This document shows, in pieces, positions 1-7,036 of a stretch of DNA of 64,000 nt. Position 1 is the first letter of the stretch. Every line of letters starts with the position of its first letter. The notes beneath the pieces were generated by a model. It was given only the letters and a program-made list of their open reading frames with translations. It was not told where the DNA came from and made no database searches. Origin of the DNA: Vallicoccus soli (lineage in GTDB: Bacteria; Actinomycetota; Actinomycetes; Motilibacterales; Motilibacteraceae); assembly GCF_003594885.1 (NCBI RefSeq), contig NZ_QZEZ01000004.1, forward strand, positions 1-64,000. Reading direction: 5' to 3'. Position numbers and translations under genes: made by a program.

Positions 1-1
1 G

Positions 2-205
2 GAGCAGACGGCGACGACGACGGAGATGAACCGCAACGTCTCCGAGGCCGCCACCGGCTCGGGCGAGATCGCCGCCAGCATCACCGGCGTGGCGACCGCC
101 GCCCAGGTCACCACCGAGGGCGTCGGCCAGTCGCAGCAGGCCGTGGGCGAGCTCGCCCGCATGTCGAGCGAGCTGCAGGCCCTGGTGGGGCGCTTCCGCT
201 ACTGA
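2..205 (+). CDS. Methyl-accepting chemotaxis protein, C-terminal end (partial)
   Basis: The window opens inside a reading frame that ends in TGA at 203-205. The 67 visible residues have the alternating Ala/Ser/Thr/Glu heptad pattern of the far C-terminal helix of a chemoreceptor signalling domain (for example the stretch SGEIAASITGVATAAQ). They end in a short LQALVGRFRY tail, as in actinobacterial MCPs. The conserved hairpin tip lies upstream of the window, so the sensor domain cannot be judged. It is host chromosome, to the left of the ICE. It implies chemotaxis and thus a motile host. A strong hairpin terminator follows about 45 bp downstream. Confidence 0.85.
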   Translation, partial: EQTATTTEMNRNVSEAATGSGEIAASITGVATAAQVTTEGVGQSQQAVGELARMSSELQALVGRFRY

Positions 206-248
206 GGTGGGCCGCTCCCTCCGCGTGTCGACCACGTGGAGCACGCGT

Positions 249-290
249 ACGGGTGCCGGCCCAGGCGAACGAGCCCGGGCCGGCACCCGT
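249..290 (+). terminator. Strong GC hairpin after the chemoreceptor gene
   Basis: Perfect 14-bp inverted arms (249-262 ACGGGTGCCGGCCC and 277-290) flank a 14-nt loop, 44 bp after the chemoreceptor stop codon. There is no U-tract, as is common for terminators in high-GC actinobacteria. It separates this gene from the small membrane-protein gene at 382. Confidence 0.7.
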
Positions 291-381
291 TCGCCGTGCC
301 CGGGACGTATCCGCGGCCGCCGCGCGTACCTCACCCGGGTGGACGCCGACGGCCGGCGTCCCGCGCCGGAGGAGGCACGCC

Positions 382-621
382 ATGGCGGACCAGCAGACCC
401 TGAGGACCTCGAGCACCCCGTCGTCGGCGAAGGCGTGGTTCGCCGCCGTCACGGCCGCGCTCATCGCCCTCTGCTCCTCGCTCGCGACCGCGCTCGGCGG
501 TACGGACGCCGGCTGGGACAGCATCACCGCCGGCCAGTGGCTCACCGCCGTGATCGCGGCGCTCACAGCGCTGGGCATCACCGGCGGCGGCACCTGGCAG
601 ATCGCCAACAAGCCCCACTGA
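382..621 (+). CDS. Small holin-like membrane protein
   Basis: A 79-residue protein starts at the ATG at 382, chosen because an excellent GGAGGAGG ribosome site lies just upstream; the longer frame from 253 has no such site. A Ser/Thr-rich N-terminus is followed by two hydrophobic segments (about residues 17-36 and 52-72) separated by a Gly/Asp turn, GGTDAGWDS. The pattern SITAGQWLTAVIAALTALGITGG resembles the short holin-like proteins (DUF7439 type) of actinophages and actinobacterial chromosomes. A lone chromosomal copy may be a phage remnant or a domesticated small membrane protein. It stands between a chemoreceptor gene and the tRNA that the ICE uses. Confidence 0.6.
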   Translation: MADQQTLRTSSTPSSAKAWFAAVTAALIALCSSLATALGGTDAGWDSITAGQWLTAVIAALTALGITGGGTWQIANKPH

Positions 622-673
622 GGTCGCCGGGGCCGCGGGCGCCGCTAGCCTGGCGGGGGTGCTCGCACCCGCC

Positions 674-746
674 GGGCCTCTAGCTCAACCGGCAGAGCAG
701 CGGACTTTTAATCCGCGGGTTGTGGGTTCGATCCCCACGGGGCCCA
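674..746 (+). tRNA. tRNA-Lys (anticodon TTT), ICE integration target
   Basis: The cloverleaf folds completely. The acceptor stem is GGGCCTC with GGGGCCC (one T-G pair), the D-stem GCTC/GAGC, the anticodon stem GCGGA/TCCGC with loop CTTTTAA, and the T-arm GTGGG-TTCGATC-CCCAC. The anticodon is TTT at 707-709. CCA is not fully encoded (ACCCC follows). From the anticodon loop onward the gene is identical to the sequence at the far end of the ICE. Insertion therefore left a full functional tRNA here and a 3' fragment at the right end. Confidence 0.97.
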
Positions 747-2155
747 CCCCTGCTGACCTGCGGCGATGCCGTACGAGCGGTCGGATCGACCTTCATCTGG
801 GCCTCCTGAGGGCTGCTCTGATAACCGACTGCTAACGGGGCCGTGCTGGACGCACGACGGGGGACGAGCCCGGCGACCGCTTCCGCGGCCGCGTGGGCGA
901 CGGCCGGGAGCACACTCGTGTAGGTGTCGGCGGTGATCGACACGGAGCTGTGGCCGAGCTGCTCGCTGACGACCTTGAGCGGTACGCCGGCCTGCAGCGC
1001 GAGGCTCGCGGCCGTGTGCCGCAGGTCGTGTAGCCGGATCGGCGGCAGTTCGGCGCGTCGGACGATGCGCTGGAAGCTGTCGGTCACGAGGTCGGGGTGC
1101 ACCTGGGCGCCGTCCTCGCGCGTGAAGACGAGGCCGGTCTCTTGCCAGGCGGGGCCCCACGAATGGCGCTCGCGGTCCTGCTGGTGCCGCCACCGGCGCA
1201 AGGTGTCGGTGGTGAAGCTGTCCAGCGGCACCGTGCGTGACCCGCTGTCCGTCTTGGGCTCCCCGACCTGCGTCGCCCAGCCGAGCTGCACCACCTGCTG
1301 CGACACGCGCAGCGCCGCCGCCTCGAGGTCGATGTCCTGCCAGCGGAGGCCCACGGCTTCGCCGCGGCGCAGCCCGCGGAAGGCGACCAGGTGGAACAGG
1401 GGGTAGAGCCGCTCGTGCTGGGCTTCATCGAGGAACGCGCCGGCTTGCTCTGCGGTCCAGACCGCGACGGTCGGTCGCCAGCCGGTCCGCTGCCACTCCG
1501 CCACGCGGTCAGCTGTCCACACGACGGCTCGGGGACGTCGTCCGGACGCGAGCTCGACGTGTGCGGCCGGGTTGGCGACCAGCAGGCGGCGGCGGACAGC
1601 CGAGTTGAGGGCGGACATGAGCGTGGCGTGCACGCGGCGCACCCTGGCGTCACTCAGTGGCCGGGCGTGGTCCGGGTCAGTGCGAACCTCGAGGAGGCGC
1701 TGCAGTTCGAGGTCGTCGCGCTCGGGATCAGTGCCGAGCCGCCGCATCGCTGAGTAGAGGCGTTCGACGTGAGGGGCACGCAGGTCGAGGAGGCGCAGGT
1801 GGCCGAGGCCGGGCCGGAGGTAGAGGTGGACGTGCTCCGTGTACGAGCGTCGGGTCGAGGCGCGCAGGCTCCCCTTGCCGGCTAGCCATTGGTCGAGGTA
1901 GTCGCCGACGCGCATGCGCGACGGCTCGCTAGCGACTCCACCTTGCAGGTCCGCAAGCGCCCGGTTGAGCGCGGCTCGTGCCTCCCGTTCCGTGGCGAAC
2001 CCTCCTCGGACTCGCTGCCGGCGACGCCCGTCGGCCGCGCGAGGCAGGTCCAGGACGAAGTACCAGGACCCGTGACGCTTGCCGCAGTTGATGCGCCGGC
2101 CGGCAGCATCGCGCAGGGTGCCGCAGGGGCAGCGCTTGTGGGTGTGACCTCGCAC
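680..2155 (-). CDS. Site-specific tyrosine integrase
   Basis: A 491-residue tyrosine recombinase that would catalyse insertion into and excision from tRNA-Lys. A Cys-containing N-terminus (CPCG at 9-12) precedes an arm-binding segment, the SAM-like core-binding domain (about 82-195) and the catalytic domain. The full catalytic set is visible: R263 in GLRRGE, K301, H376xxR379 in LHDLRH, H402 in QLGHSS and the nucleophile Y412 in ADTYTS. The GTG start at 2155 lies 4 bp from the stop of the upstream excisionase gene, so the two are probably co-transcribed. The last 22 residues (470-491) are read antisense through the tRNA gene, and the stop codon lies in its acceptor/D-arm junction. The tail after residue 483 therefore depends on whether the element is integrated. 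Confidence 0.96.
   Translation of the reverse strand: MRGHTHKRCPCGTLRDAAGRRINCGKRHGSWYFVLDLPRAADGRRRQRVRGGFATEREARAALNRALADLQGGVASEPSRMRVGDYLDQWLAGKGSLRASTRRSYTEHVHLYLRPGLGHLRLLDLRAPHVERLYSAMRRLGTDPERDDLELQRLLEVRTDPDHARPLSDARVRRVHATLMSALNSAVRRRLLVANPAAHVELASGRRPRAVVWTADRVAEWQRTGWRPTVAVWTAEQAGAFLDEAQHERLYPLFHLVAFRGLRRGEAVGLRWQDIDLEAAALRVSQQVVQLGWATQVGEPKTDSGSRTVPLDSFTTDTLRRWRHQQDRERHSWGPAWQETGLVFTREDGAQVHPDLVTDSFQRIVRRAELPPIRLHDLRHTAASLALQAGVPLKVVSEQLGHSSVSITADTYTSVLPAVAHAAAEAVAGLVPRRASSTAPLAVGYQSSPQEAQMKVDPTARTASPQVSRGGPRGDRTHNPRIKSPLLCRLS
705..748 (+). repeat. attL direct repeat (44 bp, tRNA-Lys 3' part)
   Basis: The 44 bp from the first base of the anticodon loop to two bases past the discriminator recur without a mismatch at 55701-55744 in the same orientation. 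The base before (704 A versus 55700 C) and after (749 C versus 55745 G) differ, which fixes the ends. It lies inside the tRNA gene and beside the integrase gene, as expected of an attachment site. Confidence 0.95.
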
Positions 2156-2159
2156 GCGC

Positions 2160-2366
2160 TCAGCCTGCCGCGCGCTGGCCCAGGCCGAGGAGCTCGAGCA
2201 GGGGCGCTGTCGGGATGCGGATGAGCCGGCCGAGGCGGAAGACAGGGGTGGGCCACTGCCCGACCCGGATCAGCTCGTAGGCGGCGGTGCGGCTCAGCCC
2301 GAGGAGCCGGGCGGCGGTGGGGACGTCGACGACGGCTGGTAGGTCGTCGAGCTCCTGGCGGTTCAC
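2160..2366 (-). CDS. Excisionase-like small HTH protein
   Basis: A 68-residue protein with a MerR/excisionase-type winged helix. The segment DVPTAARLLGLSRTAAYELI is the helix-turn-helix, and PVFRLGRLIRIP is the wing, matching the DNA-binding excisionase family. Actinobacterial integrases commonly have such a gene directly upstream. Here it ends 4 bp before the integrase start on the same strand. It would bend DNA at the attachment site and steer the integrase to excision; it could instead regulate the int operon. GTG start. Confidence 0.88.
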   Translation of the reverse strand: MNRQELDDLPAVVDVPTAARLLGLSRTAAYELIRVGQWPTPVFRLGRLIRIPTAPLLELLGLGQRAAG

Positions 2367-2402
2367 AGCGCACTTCCGCGAGGCGTCGGCGGTCGGGGCA
2401 TG

Positions 2403-2978
2403 TCAGTCCTCCAGGGAGACGTGGACGTGGTCGTAGTGCCCGCCGGTGGGTTCGCTGGCGTCGTAGACCCCGCCGCCGGAGTAGGCGCGCCAGCCCTCGT
2501 CGTCGCGGCTGCTGGACCAGATGCGCCCCTGCCAGATGACGTAGCTGACGTGCAGGGCCTCCGCGTTGGCCTCGAACCAATGAGCCAGCAACCATCCTCG
2601 GGCCGTGTCGGCGGGCCCGGGGAAGTCGCCCAGACGTCCGAAGGTGACGTCGCAGCCCTTGCCGCGGGGGTGGTCGCTGGTGGGGTTCCAGGCGTGGGCG
2701 TCCCAGCAGCTCGTGGGCAGCTGCCCGAAGGCGTGGTCGACTTGCCCGAGCATCCATGCGGTGGCTCCGGTGACGCAGCCGCCCGTGCCCGTCGGGTCGG
2801 GGAGGGCGCAGCCGGTCGACGGACCTTCGTACGGCACCGCGGGAGCCGGCACGTCAGTCGGGTAGGGCCGGGAGGCTGTCGGAGACACCGCACCTGTCGC
2901 CTCGGTGGAGCTCATCGCGCCCCCGACCAGGATGACCAGGCCCAGGGGGGCTGCCGCTGCCCAAGCGCCGGTCCTCAT
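2403..2978 (-). CDS. Secreted peptidase-like protein (ARB_07466-type fold)
   Basis: A 191-residue exported protein. The start is taken at the ATG at 2978 because it overlaps the stop of a leader peptide (ATGA) and gives a clean signal sequence, MRTGAWAAAAPLGLVILVGG. The longer GTG frame at 3023 has no ribosome site. The mature part has SDHPRGKGCDVTFG near its middle and GHYDHVHVSLED at the end. This is the His/Asp metal-site pattern of the VldE/ARB_07466-like, M15-peptidase-like family often found in actinobacterial conjugative elements. Paired cysteines suggest disulphides. A likely role is local remodelling of peptidoglycan during transfer; catalysis itself is not shown. Confidence 0.75.
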   Translation of the reverse strand: MRTGAWAAAAPLGLVILVGGAMSSTEATGAVSPTASRPYPTDVPAPAVPYEGPSTGCALPDPTGTGGCVTGATAWMLGQVDHAFGQLPTSCWDAHAWNPTSDHPRGKGCDVTFGRLGDFPGPADTARGWLLAHWFEANAEALHVSYVIWQGRIWSSSRDDEGWRAYSGGGVYDASEPTGGHYDHVHVSLED

Positions 2979-3043
2979 GCCGCGGCCTGGGGGCGCCGGA
3001 ACGGGAGGGGGTGTTGCCGGCACTGGACCGGACGGTCCGGCAT
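2975..3043 (-). CDS. 22-residue leader peptide coupled to the secreted protein
   Basis: An ATG at 3043 is preceded by the best ribosome site of this block (GGGGAGGTG, about 7 nt upstream). It opens a 22-codon basic, Pro/Gln-rich peptide (starts MPDRPVQCRQ, ends RPQAAA). Its TGA at 2977-2975 overlaps the ATG of the secreted protein as ATGA. The downstream gene has no strong ribosome site of its own, so translation is probably coupled through this peptide. No family is recognised. Confidence 0.55.
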   Translation of the reverse strand: MPDRPVQCRQHPLPFRRPQAAA

Positions 3044-3060
3044 GTGGACCACCTCCCCTT

Positions 3061-3090
3061 CACCTGAGTTGATGAACTGAGACGTAGCAT
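3061..3090. promoter_or_regulatory. Candidate operator in the divergent int/xre region
   Basis: The 184 bp between the leader peptide (leftward) and the XRE gene (rightward) must hold both promoters. It contains AGTT-GATG-AACT (inverted half sites) running into AACTGAGACGTAG at 3075-3087. The same 13-mer with one change (AACTGAGATGTAG) lies at 16213-16225 immediately before the T4SS operon. A shared binding site for an element-encoded regulator is inferred. Confidence 0.4.
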
Positions 3091-3226
3091 AAGCGGCCGT
3101 GACGACAGGTCAAGGTCGCTGTGCACCAGCGCGTCGTACGCCCTCACGAGCGGGCACCGCTTCGATAGCGTGGCGCCTCGACGTGCCCGGCGGGACCGGG
3201 CGTGGGGGGCGAGAGGGGACGCGCGC

Positions 3227-3670
3227 ATGCCGGAGGGTGGCTCCCCTGCGCGCAGGAGCTTGGCCGAGAAGATCGACCACCTGTTCGCCACGGTTCGATC
3301 ACCGCGCGGCACGGAGTACACCTTCGAGGAGGTCGCCGGTGCCCTCCGTGACGCCGGCGGTCCGACTATCTCCGCGACCTACGTCTGGCAGCTGCGCAAG
3401 GGACTGCGGGACAACCCGACGAAGCGGCACCTCGAGGCGCTGGCTGGGTTCTTCGGCGTGCCCCCGAGCTACTTCTTCGACGACGAGGCCGCAGAGCGCA
3501 TCGAGGCGGAGCTCGAGCTCCTGTCTGCGCTGCGAGACCAGTCCGTCCGTGCTGTCGCGCTCCGCGCCGTCGGGCTGTCCCCGAGCAGCCTCGAGACCAT
3601 CCAGGCGGTCATCGACAACGCCCGCCGGCTCGAGGGCCTCCCGGAGCGGCCGGAGGACCCACAGCCCTGA
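3227..3670 (+). CDS. XRE-family regulator, EspR-like
   Basis: A 147-residue DNA-binding protein. The ATG at 3227 is preferred over a frame opening at 3170, since a GAGAGGGG ribosome site precedes it. The segment from TFEEVAGALRDAGGPTIS through ATYVWQLRKGLRDNPTKRHL is the helix-turn-helix of the EspR/XRE type. It is followed by LEALAGFFGVPPSYFFDD and a helical C-terminus likely to dimerise. It is the first gene of a four-gene rightward run (XRE, ImmA/IrrE, membrane protein, PAP2-like). In ImmA/ImmR systems the metalloprotease cleaves the adjacent XRE repressor to release ICE excision, so this is the probable element repressor. The target motif is unproven. Confidence 0.85.
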   Translation: MPEGGSPARRSLAEKIDHLFATVRSPRGTEYTFEEVAGALRDAGGPTISATYVWQLRKGLRDNPTKRHLEALAGFFGVPPSYFFDDEAAERIEAELELLSALRDQSVRAVALRAVGLSPSSLETIQAVIDNARRLEGLPERPEDPQP

Positions 3671-3757
3671 GTGGAGTGCGACGAGCCGGTTGCATAGTGT
3701 CGTGACGAGCGTCGACGGCCTGACGACCTGGCCGTCCTCGTCCGGTCGGGAGGGGCT

Positions 3758-4267
3758 GTGAGTCTGCGAGCGGTGCGCCGGCGGTGCGAGCGCCTGCTCG
3801 ACGCCCTCGAACTGCCCGCGGACGCGGACCTCGAGCAGCTGGTGCAGCGACTGGCCGAGGTCCGAGGTCGCAGGCTGGTCCTGCAAGCCAGGCCGATGCT
3901 GGACGGACCGTGCGGCATCTGGGTGGCCATGCCTGAGGCCGACTACGTGTTCTACGAGGAGCAGACGAACGCGCTGCACCGCGAGCACATCGTCCTGCAC
4001 GAGCTGGGGCACGTGGCCGCGGACCACGCCCCGCCCGGCCGCATCCCGGTCGACGTCGCGCTGGCGCTCATGCCGAGCCTCGACCCGGCGCTCGTCCGTC
4101 GGATGCTCGGTCGTACCAGCTACAGCAGCGAGGAAGAGCGAGAGGCCGAGCTGTTCGCCTCCGTCTTCCGGGAGCGTCGGTCGGTAGCCCTGCCAGCGGG
4201 CAAGACGAGCCAGAGCGACGTCGTCCACCGCGTGGGGGCGACGCTGAGGGGTCGTGAACTGCCATGA
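3758..4267 (+). CDS. ImmA/IrrE-family metalloprotease
   Basis: A 169-residue protein with the gluzincin motif HELGH (residues 87-91, in IVLHELGHVAADH) and a downstream EEEREAELFAS helix supplying the third ligand, as in ImmA/IrrE proteases. The GTG start at 3758 has GGGAGGGG immediately upstream. ImmA of ICEBs1 and IrrE/DdrO of Deinococcus cleave their partner XRE repressors, and here the XRE gene is directly upstream. The likely role is induction of the element on damage or a cell-density signal. The stop overlaps the next start (ATGA at 4264-4267), so expression is coupled to the following membrane protein. Confidence 0.9.
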   Translation: MSLRAVRRRCERLLDALELPADADLEQLVQRLAEVRGRRLVLQARPMLDGPCGIWVAMPEADYVFYEEQTNALHREHIVLHELGHVAADHAPPGRIPVDVALALMPSLDPALVRRMLGRTSYSSEEEREAELFASVFRERRSVALPAGKTSQSDVVHRVGATLRGRELP

Positions 4268-5391
4268 GAGACGGTGTCCTGACGGGCCTCGTCGTGGGCA
4301 TGGCGATCGTCCTCGCCTTCCTCGGCCGGACAGCGTGGCAGACCCGCAACCAGGCCCTACGGGCGATGTGGCTGTCCTTCTCCTGCCTCACGGCGACCCT
4401 GGTGCTCTACCACCCGGACTTCTACGGCTGGCTCGACTCCGCCAGCGGCGTCCCGAACGTGCGCGAGCCGCTTGGACGGACGACCATCCTGCTGGCGGGC
4501 TACTTCTCTCAGGTGATGCTCGTGCTGCTCGTGCGCGAGCGGGGGCAGCGCCCCGGGTCCGTGCGACGCCGGCAGGCGGCGCTGGTCTGCTCCGTCGCGG
4601 TCCTGCTGGGCGCCTTCGTGGCGGGCCCTCAGCCGGAGGTCGAAAACTTCACCGCGGCCATCGGCACGGGACCCGCTGGACTCTTGTACATGGGCGCCTT
4701 CTCGGCGTTCATGACCTACGCGCTGGTCGACGTCATCCTGCTCTGCCGGCGCTACGCGCAGGAGGCTGAGCCGCTGCTCGCCCTCGGTCTCCGGCTGATC
4801 GCCGCCGGCTGCGTGCTCGGCGCGACCTATGTGGCGCTCAAGATGGCGTACGTGCTTGCGCGGGCGCTCGGGCTGCAGCCGTACGCCGTCCTCGAGGGGG
4901 CCGTCGCACACGTGCTCAGCCTCACGGGCCTCGTCCTCGTCGTCCTGGGTGCGACGCTCCCGTACTTCGGCCCGGCCGTCAGCGCCGACCGCGCCGTCGC
5001 CCGTCTGACGGCGTACGCACACACCCGCCGCCTGTACCGCCTCTGGTACGAGCTGCAGTCCCGGGTCCCGGACATCGCGCTCGAGCCGGCTCTCAGCGCG
5101 CTAGGTGATGCAGCACGCCTCACCGACCCGGAGTTCCGCCTGTACCGCAGGGTCATCGAGATCAACGACGCGCTGCTCGTGCTGCGCCGTCCTGAGCACG
5201 CGGAGTGGCTCCCGGATCCGCTTCGCAGCGGCAGTGCCGACGAGCAGCCCGACGACCTCTCGCACCCGTCGACGAGCGACGTGCTGGAGGAAGCGCGCAA
5301 GCTTGAGGCTGCTGCGCCGAGCCTCCTTCGCGCGCTGCGCGGCCGCAGCGTCGGTACCCCGACGACCGTGAGGATGCCTCGCAGTGGTTGA
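4264..5391 (+). CDS. MAB_1171c-like polytopic membrane protein
   Basis: A 375-residue integral membrane protein. About seven hydrophobic segments fill residues 1-250 (for example GLVVGMAIVLAFLG, ILLAGYFSQVMLVLLV, AYVLARALGL and VLSLTGLVLVVLGATLPYFGP). A soluble helical C-terminus follows with the family pattern RLYRLWYELQ...PDIAL. This is the arrangement of the actinobacterial MAB_1171c/DUF6545 proteins, which usually sit beside an XRE regulator and an ImmA-type protease. The function is unknown; a membrane sensor feeding the protease is an inference from gene order. It overlaps both neighbours by a few bases. Confidence 0.8.
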   Translation: MRDGVLTGLVVGMAIVLAFLGRTAWQTRNQALRAMWLSFSCLTATLVLYHPDFYGWLDSASGVPNVREPLGRTTILLAGYFSQVMLVLLVRERGQRPGSVRRRQAALVCSVAVLLGAFVAGPQPEVENFTAAIGTGPAGLLYMGAFSAFMTYALVDVILLCRRYAQEAEPLLALGLRLIAAGCVLGATYVALKMAYVLARALGLQPYAVLEGAVAHVLSLTGLVLVVLGATLPYFGPAVSADRAVARLTAYAHTRRLYRLWYELQSRVPDIALEPALSALGDAARLTDPEFRLYRRVIEINDALLVLRRPEHAEWLPDPLRSGSADEQPDDLSHPSTSDVLEEARKLEAAAPSLLRALRGRSVGTPTTVRMPRSG

Positions 5392-6010
5392 CCTTGCACC
5401 TGTAGAGAGGAGAGGTCGCCGCGAGCGTGTCGCCGTCGTTGTCGGCGAGCTGACCTCGCCCCCCTACCTCGCCTTCGGCTTGCTGCTCCTGGTCACGGTT
5501 CGCAATGCTGAGTCCTGGCAGCAGGCGCTGACGTGGGGTGCGGTGGCGGCGCTGTTCGCTTCTCTCCTGCCGCTCGTGGTGCTCCTGCACCGGGTCCGAC
5601 GTGGGGTTGTCGCCGACCGCGACGTGCGGCGCCGGGAGCAGCGGCCGGCGCTGCTGGTCATGGCGACGGTGTCGGTGCTCGTCGGAGTCGGGCTGCTCGT
5701 CGCCCTAGACGCTCCACGCGAACTCCTCGCGCTTCTCGGTGCCATGACCGCGGGCCTGCTCGTGGCCCTGGGAATCTCGATGGTCTGGAAGATCAGCATC
5801 CACGTCGCGGTAGCTGCCGGCACCGTCGCGATCCTCGCTCTGCTGTACGGTCCCCTGCTGCTGTTGGGGCTCCTCGTCGTCGTGCTCGTTGCCTGGTCCC
5901 GTCTGGTGCTCACCCACCACACGCGTGCACAGGTCATCGTGGGAGCCCTCGTCGGCCTCCTCGTCGCCGGGGGTGTGTACCCCGCCTTGTTGGGAGGCGC
6001 AACCAGCTGA
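5384..6010 (+). CDS. PAP2-like membrane phosphatase-family protein
   Basis: A 208-residue polytopic protein with about six hydrophobic helices. The pieces KISIHVAVAAGT (second PAP2 motif, with the usual SGH reduced to SIH) and SRLVLTHHTRAQVIVGALVG (third motif, R...H with the catalytic-type His) mark the phosphatidic-acid-phosphatase-2 fold. The first motif (KxxxxxxRP) is poor, so lipid phosphatase activity is doubtful. It overlaps the upstream membrane gene by 8 bp and closes the XRE-ImmA-MAB_1171c run. The same four-gene order recurs in other actinobacteria as far as I recall, which argues for a joint function. Confidence 0.75.
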   Translation: MVDLAPVERRGRRERVAVVVGELTSPPYLAFGLLLLVTVRNAESWQQALTWGAVAALFASLLPLVVLLHRVRRGVVADRDVRRREQRPALLVMATVSVLVGVGLLVALDAPRELLALLGAMTAGLLVALGISMVWKISIHVAVAAGTVAILALLYGPLLLLGLLVVVLVAWSRLVLTHHTRAQVIVGALVGLLVAGGVYPALLGGATS

Positions 6011-6642
6011 CGAAGACGGCTCATGCGGCGGCACCGGAGCAAGTCACGACATTGTGGGCAACGAAGATTGGAAGCGCGAGGGCAAGCTCTCGACGCAGGA
6101 GAGAGCGCGGCAGCACCGCCACCTACGAAACCGCGACCTGCGGCGCAACTCGTCCTCGACGAAGGGACAGCGGTTGGCTGCCGTGGAGGCTCATGGCGAG
6201 CGGCGTCCCCGGGCGCTAGGTCGGGGCTACCGGACGCGTTTACGTCGCTAGAGATTGGCGGCTGCAGTCGTTGATAGCGCTCGAACCTGCGCGAGCAGGT
6301 GGGTGCAGGTGAGCCCGGCCATGGGTGAGCTTTGGGCGCGGTTAACGGCTACGAGCTCGAATCGGTCAGGCCCTTGTTGCTGTCGCCGGTGCGGGTGGCC
6401 TCGTAGACTTCGGGCTTCCTCGCCAAGACCTCCCCAGCGCGCCGCGTGCCTGACCCTGCCGAACCGCGTCGGCGACGTCTTGGGGGTGCTCGTGCGCGAC
6501 GCCAGCAAGGACGCCGAGCGCACAACGAGCAGGCCGCTACGCCAGACGGGTAGTCCCTCCAGTCAGGGGACCCAGACCGGCGCACAACGCCCCGTCCGCT
6601 GAGTAGCCTCAGTTCACGAGACCATCGGGGAGCGGGGGTGCG
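6011..6642. other. 632-bp stretch without a convincing gene
   Basis: Codon usage is mixed and no frame looks clearly coding. A GTG at 6052 opens 65 codons of a very basic peptide (starts VGNEDWKREGKLSTQERARQ), but it lacks GC-rich third positions. A leftward frame ending at 6248 ends in a hydrophobic ALSTTAAANL tail. Both are more like decayed coding remnants than working genes. Confidence 0.4.
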
Positions 6643-6864
6643 TTGCAGCTCAAGATGACGAAGCCGGTGGTCGCCTACGCGCTACTCGGCGCAGCGTTTG
6701 GCGCGTTCGCAGGGTCCTTCATCGACGTCTTCGAGGGTGAGGGCTCGCGCGTCGACTGGTTCGTGGTGGCCCTGTACCCGGTGCTTCTGCTCACGGGCGT
6801 CTTGGCGGGGCTGCTCAAGTACCGGGCCAACAAGCGCAAGCGGCGGCGTGGCGAAGGCTCCTAG
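6643..6864 (+). CDS. Small two-helix membrane protein
   Basis: A 73-residue protein from TTG at 6643 (GCGGGGGT 5 nt upstream) or ATG at 6655. There are two hydrophobic segments (VVAYALLGAAFGAFAGSF and FVVALYPVLLLTGVLAGLL) linked by an acidic loop (DVFEGEGSRVDW). The cytoplasmic tail is very basic, KYRANKRKRRRGEGS. No family is recognised. The next gene begins within its last codons in another frame, so the two are probably a coupled pair of membrane proteins. A role in surface exclusion or transfer is possible but not shown. Confidence 0.6.
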   Translation: MQLKMTKPVVAYALLGAAFGAFAGSFIDVFEGEGSRVDWFVVALYPVLLLTGVLAGLLKYRANKRKRRRGEGS

Positions 6865-7036
6865 ACCCCGGCTCTGGGGCAACCACACCTGGCGGTGGTT
6901 CACCGCCGTCGTCGCCTGCCTGCTAATCGCGCTCGGCGCGGCCGGCTGGATCAGTGGAGATGGCCGCTGGGACGGCACGGTCTGCCTGTTCCTTGCGCTC
7001 GTCATCCTGCGTGAACTACACGTGACGCGCCCCTGA
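6848..7036 (+). CDS. Small membrane protein overlapping its upstream partner
   Basis: A 62-residue protein from GTG at 6848, overlapping the upstream membrane gene by 17 bp in another frame. The N-terminus is basic and aromatic (KAPRPRLWGNHTWRWF). Two hydrophobic stretches follow (TAVVACLLIALGAAGWI and TVCLFLALVILREL). It has the size and topology of its neighbour but not its sequence. Unknown family. The tight overlap suggests translational coupling and possibly a hetero-oligomer. Confidence 0.55.
   Translation: MAKAPRPRLWGNHTWRWFTAVVACLLIALGAAGWISGDGRWDGTVCLFLALVILRELHVTRP

Noticed and set aside
2979-3023. GTG start at 3023 for the secreted protein
   Set aside because: No ribosome site, and it would put 15 Pro-rich residues before the signal peptide; the ATG at 2978 is coupled to the leader peptide.
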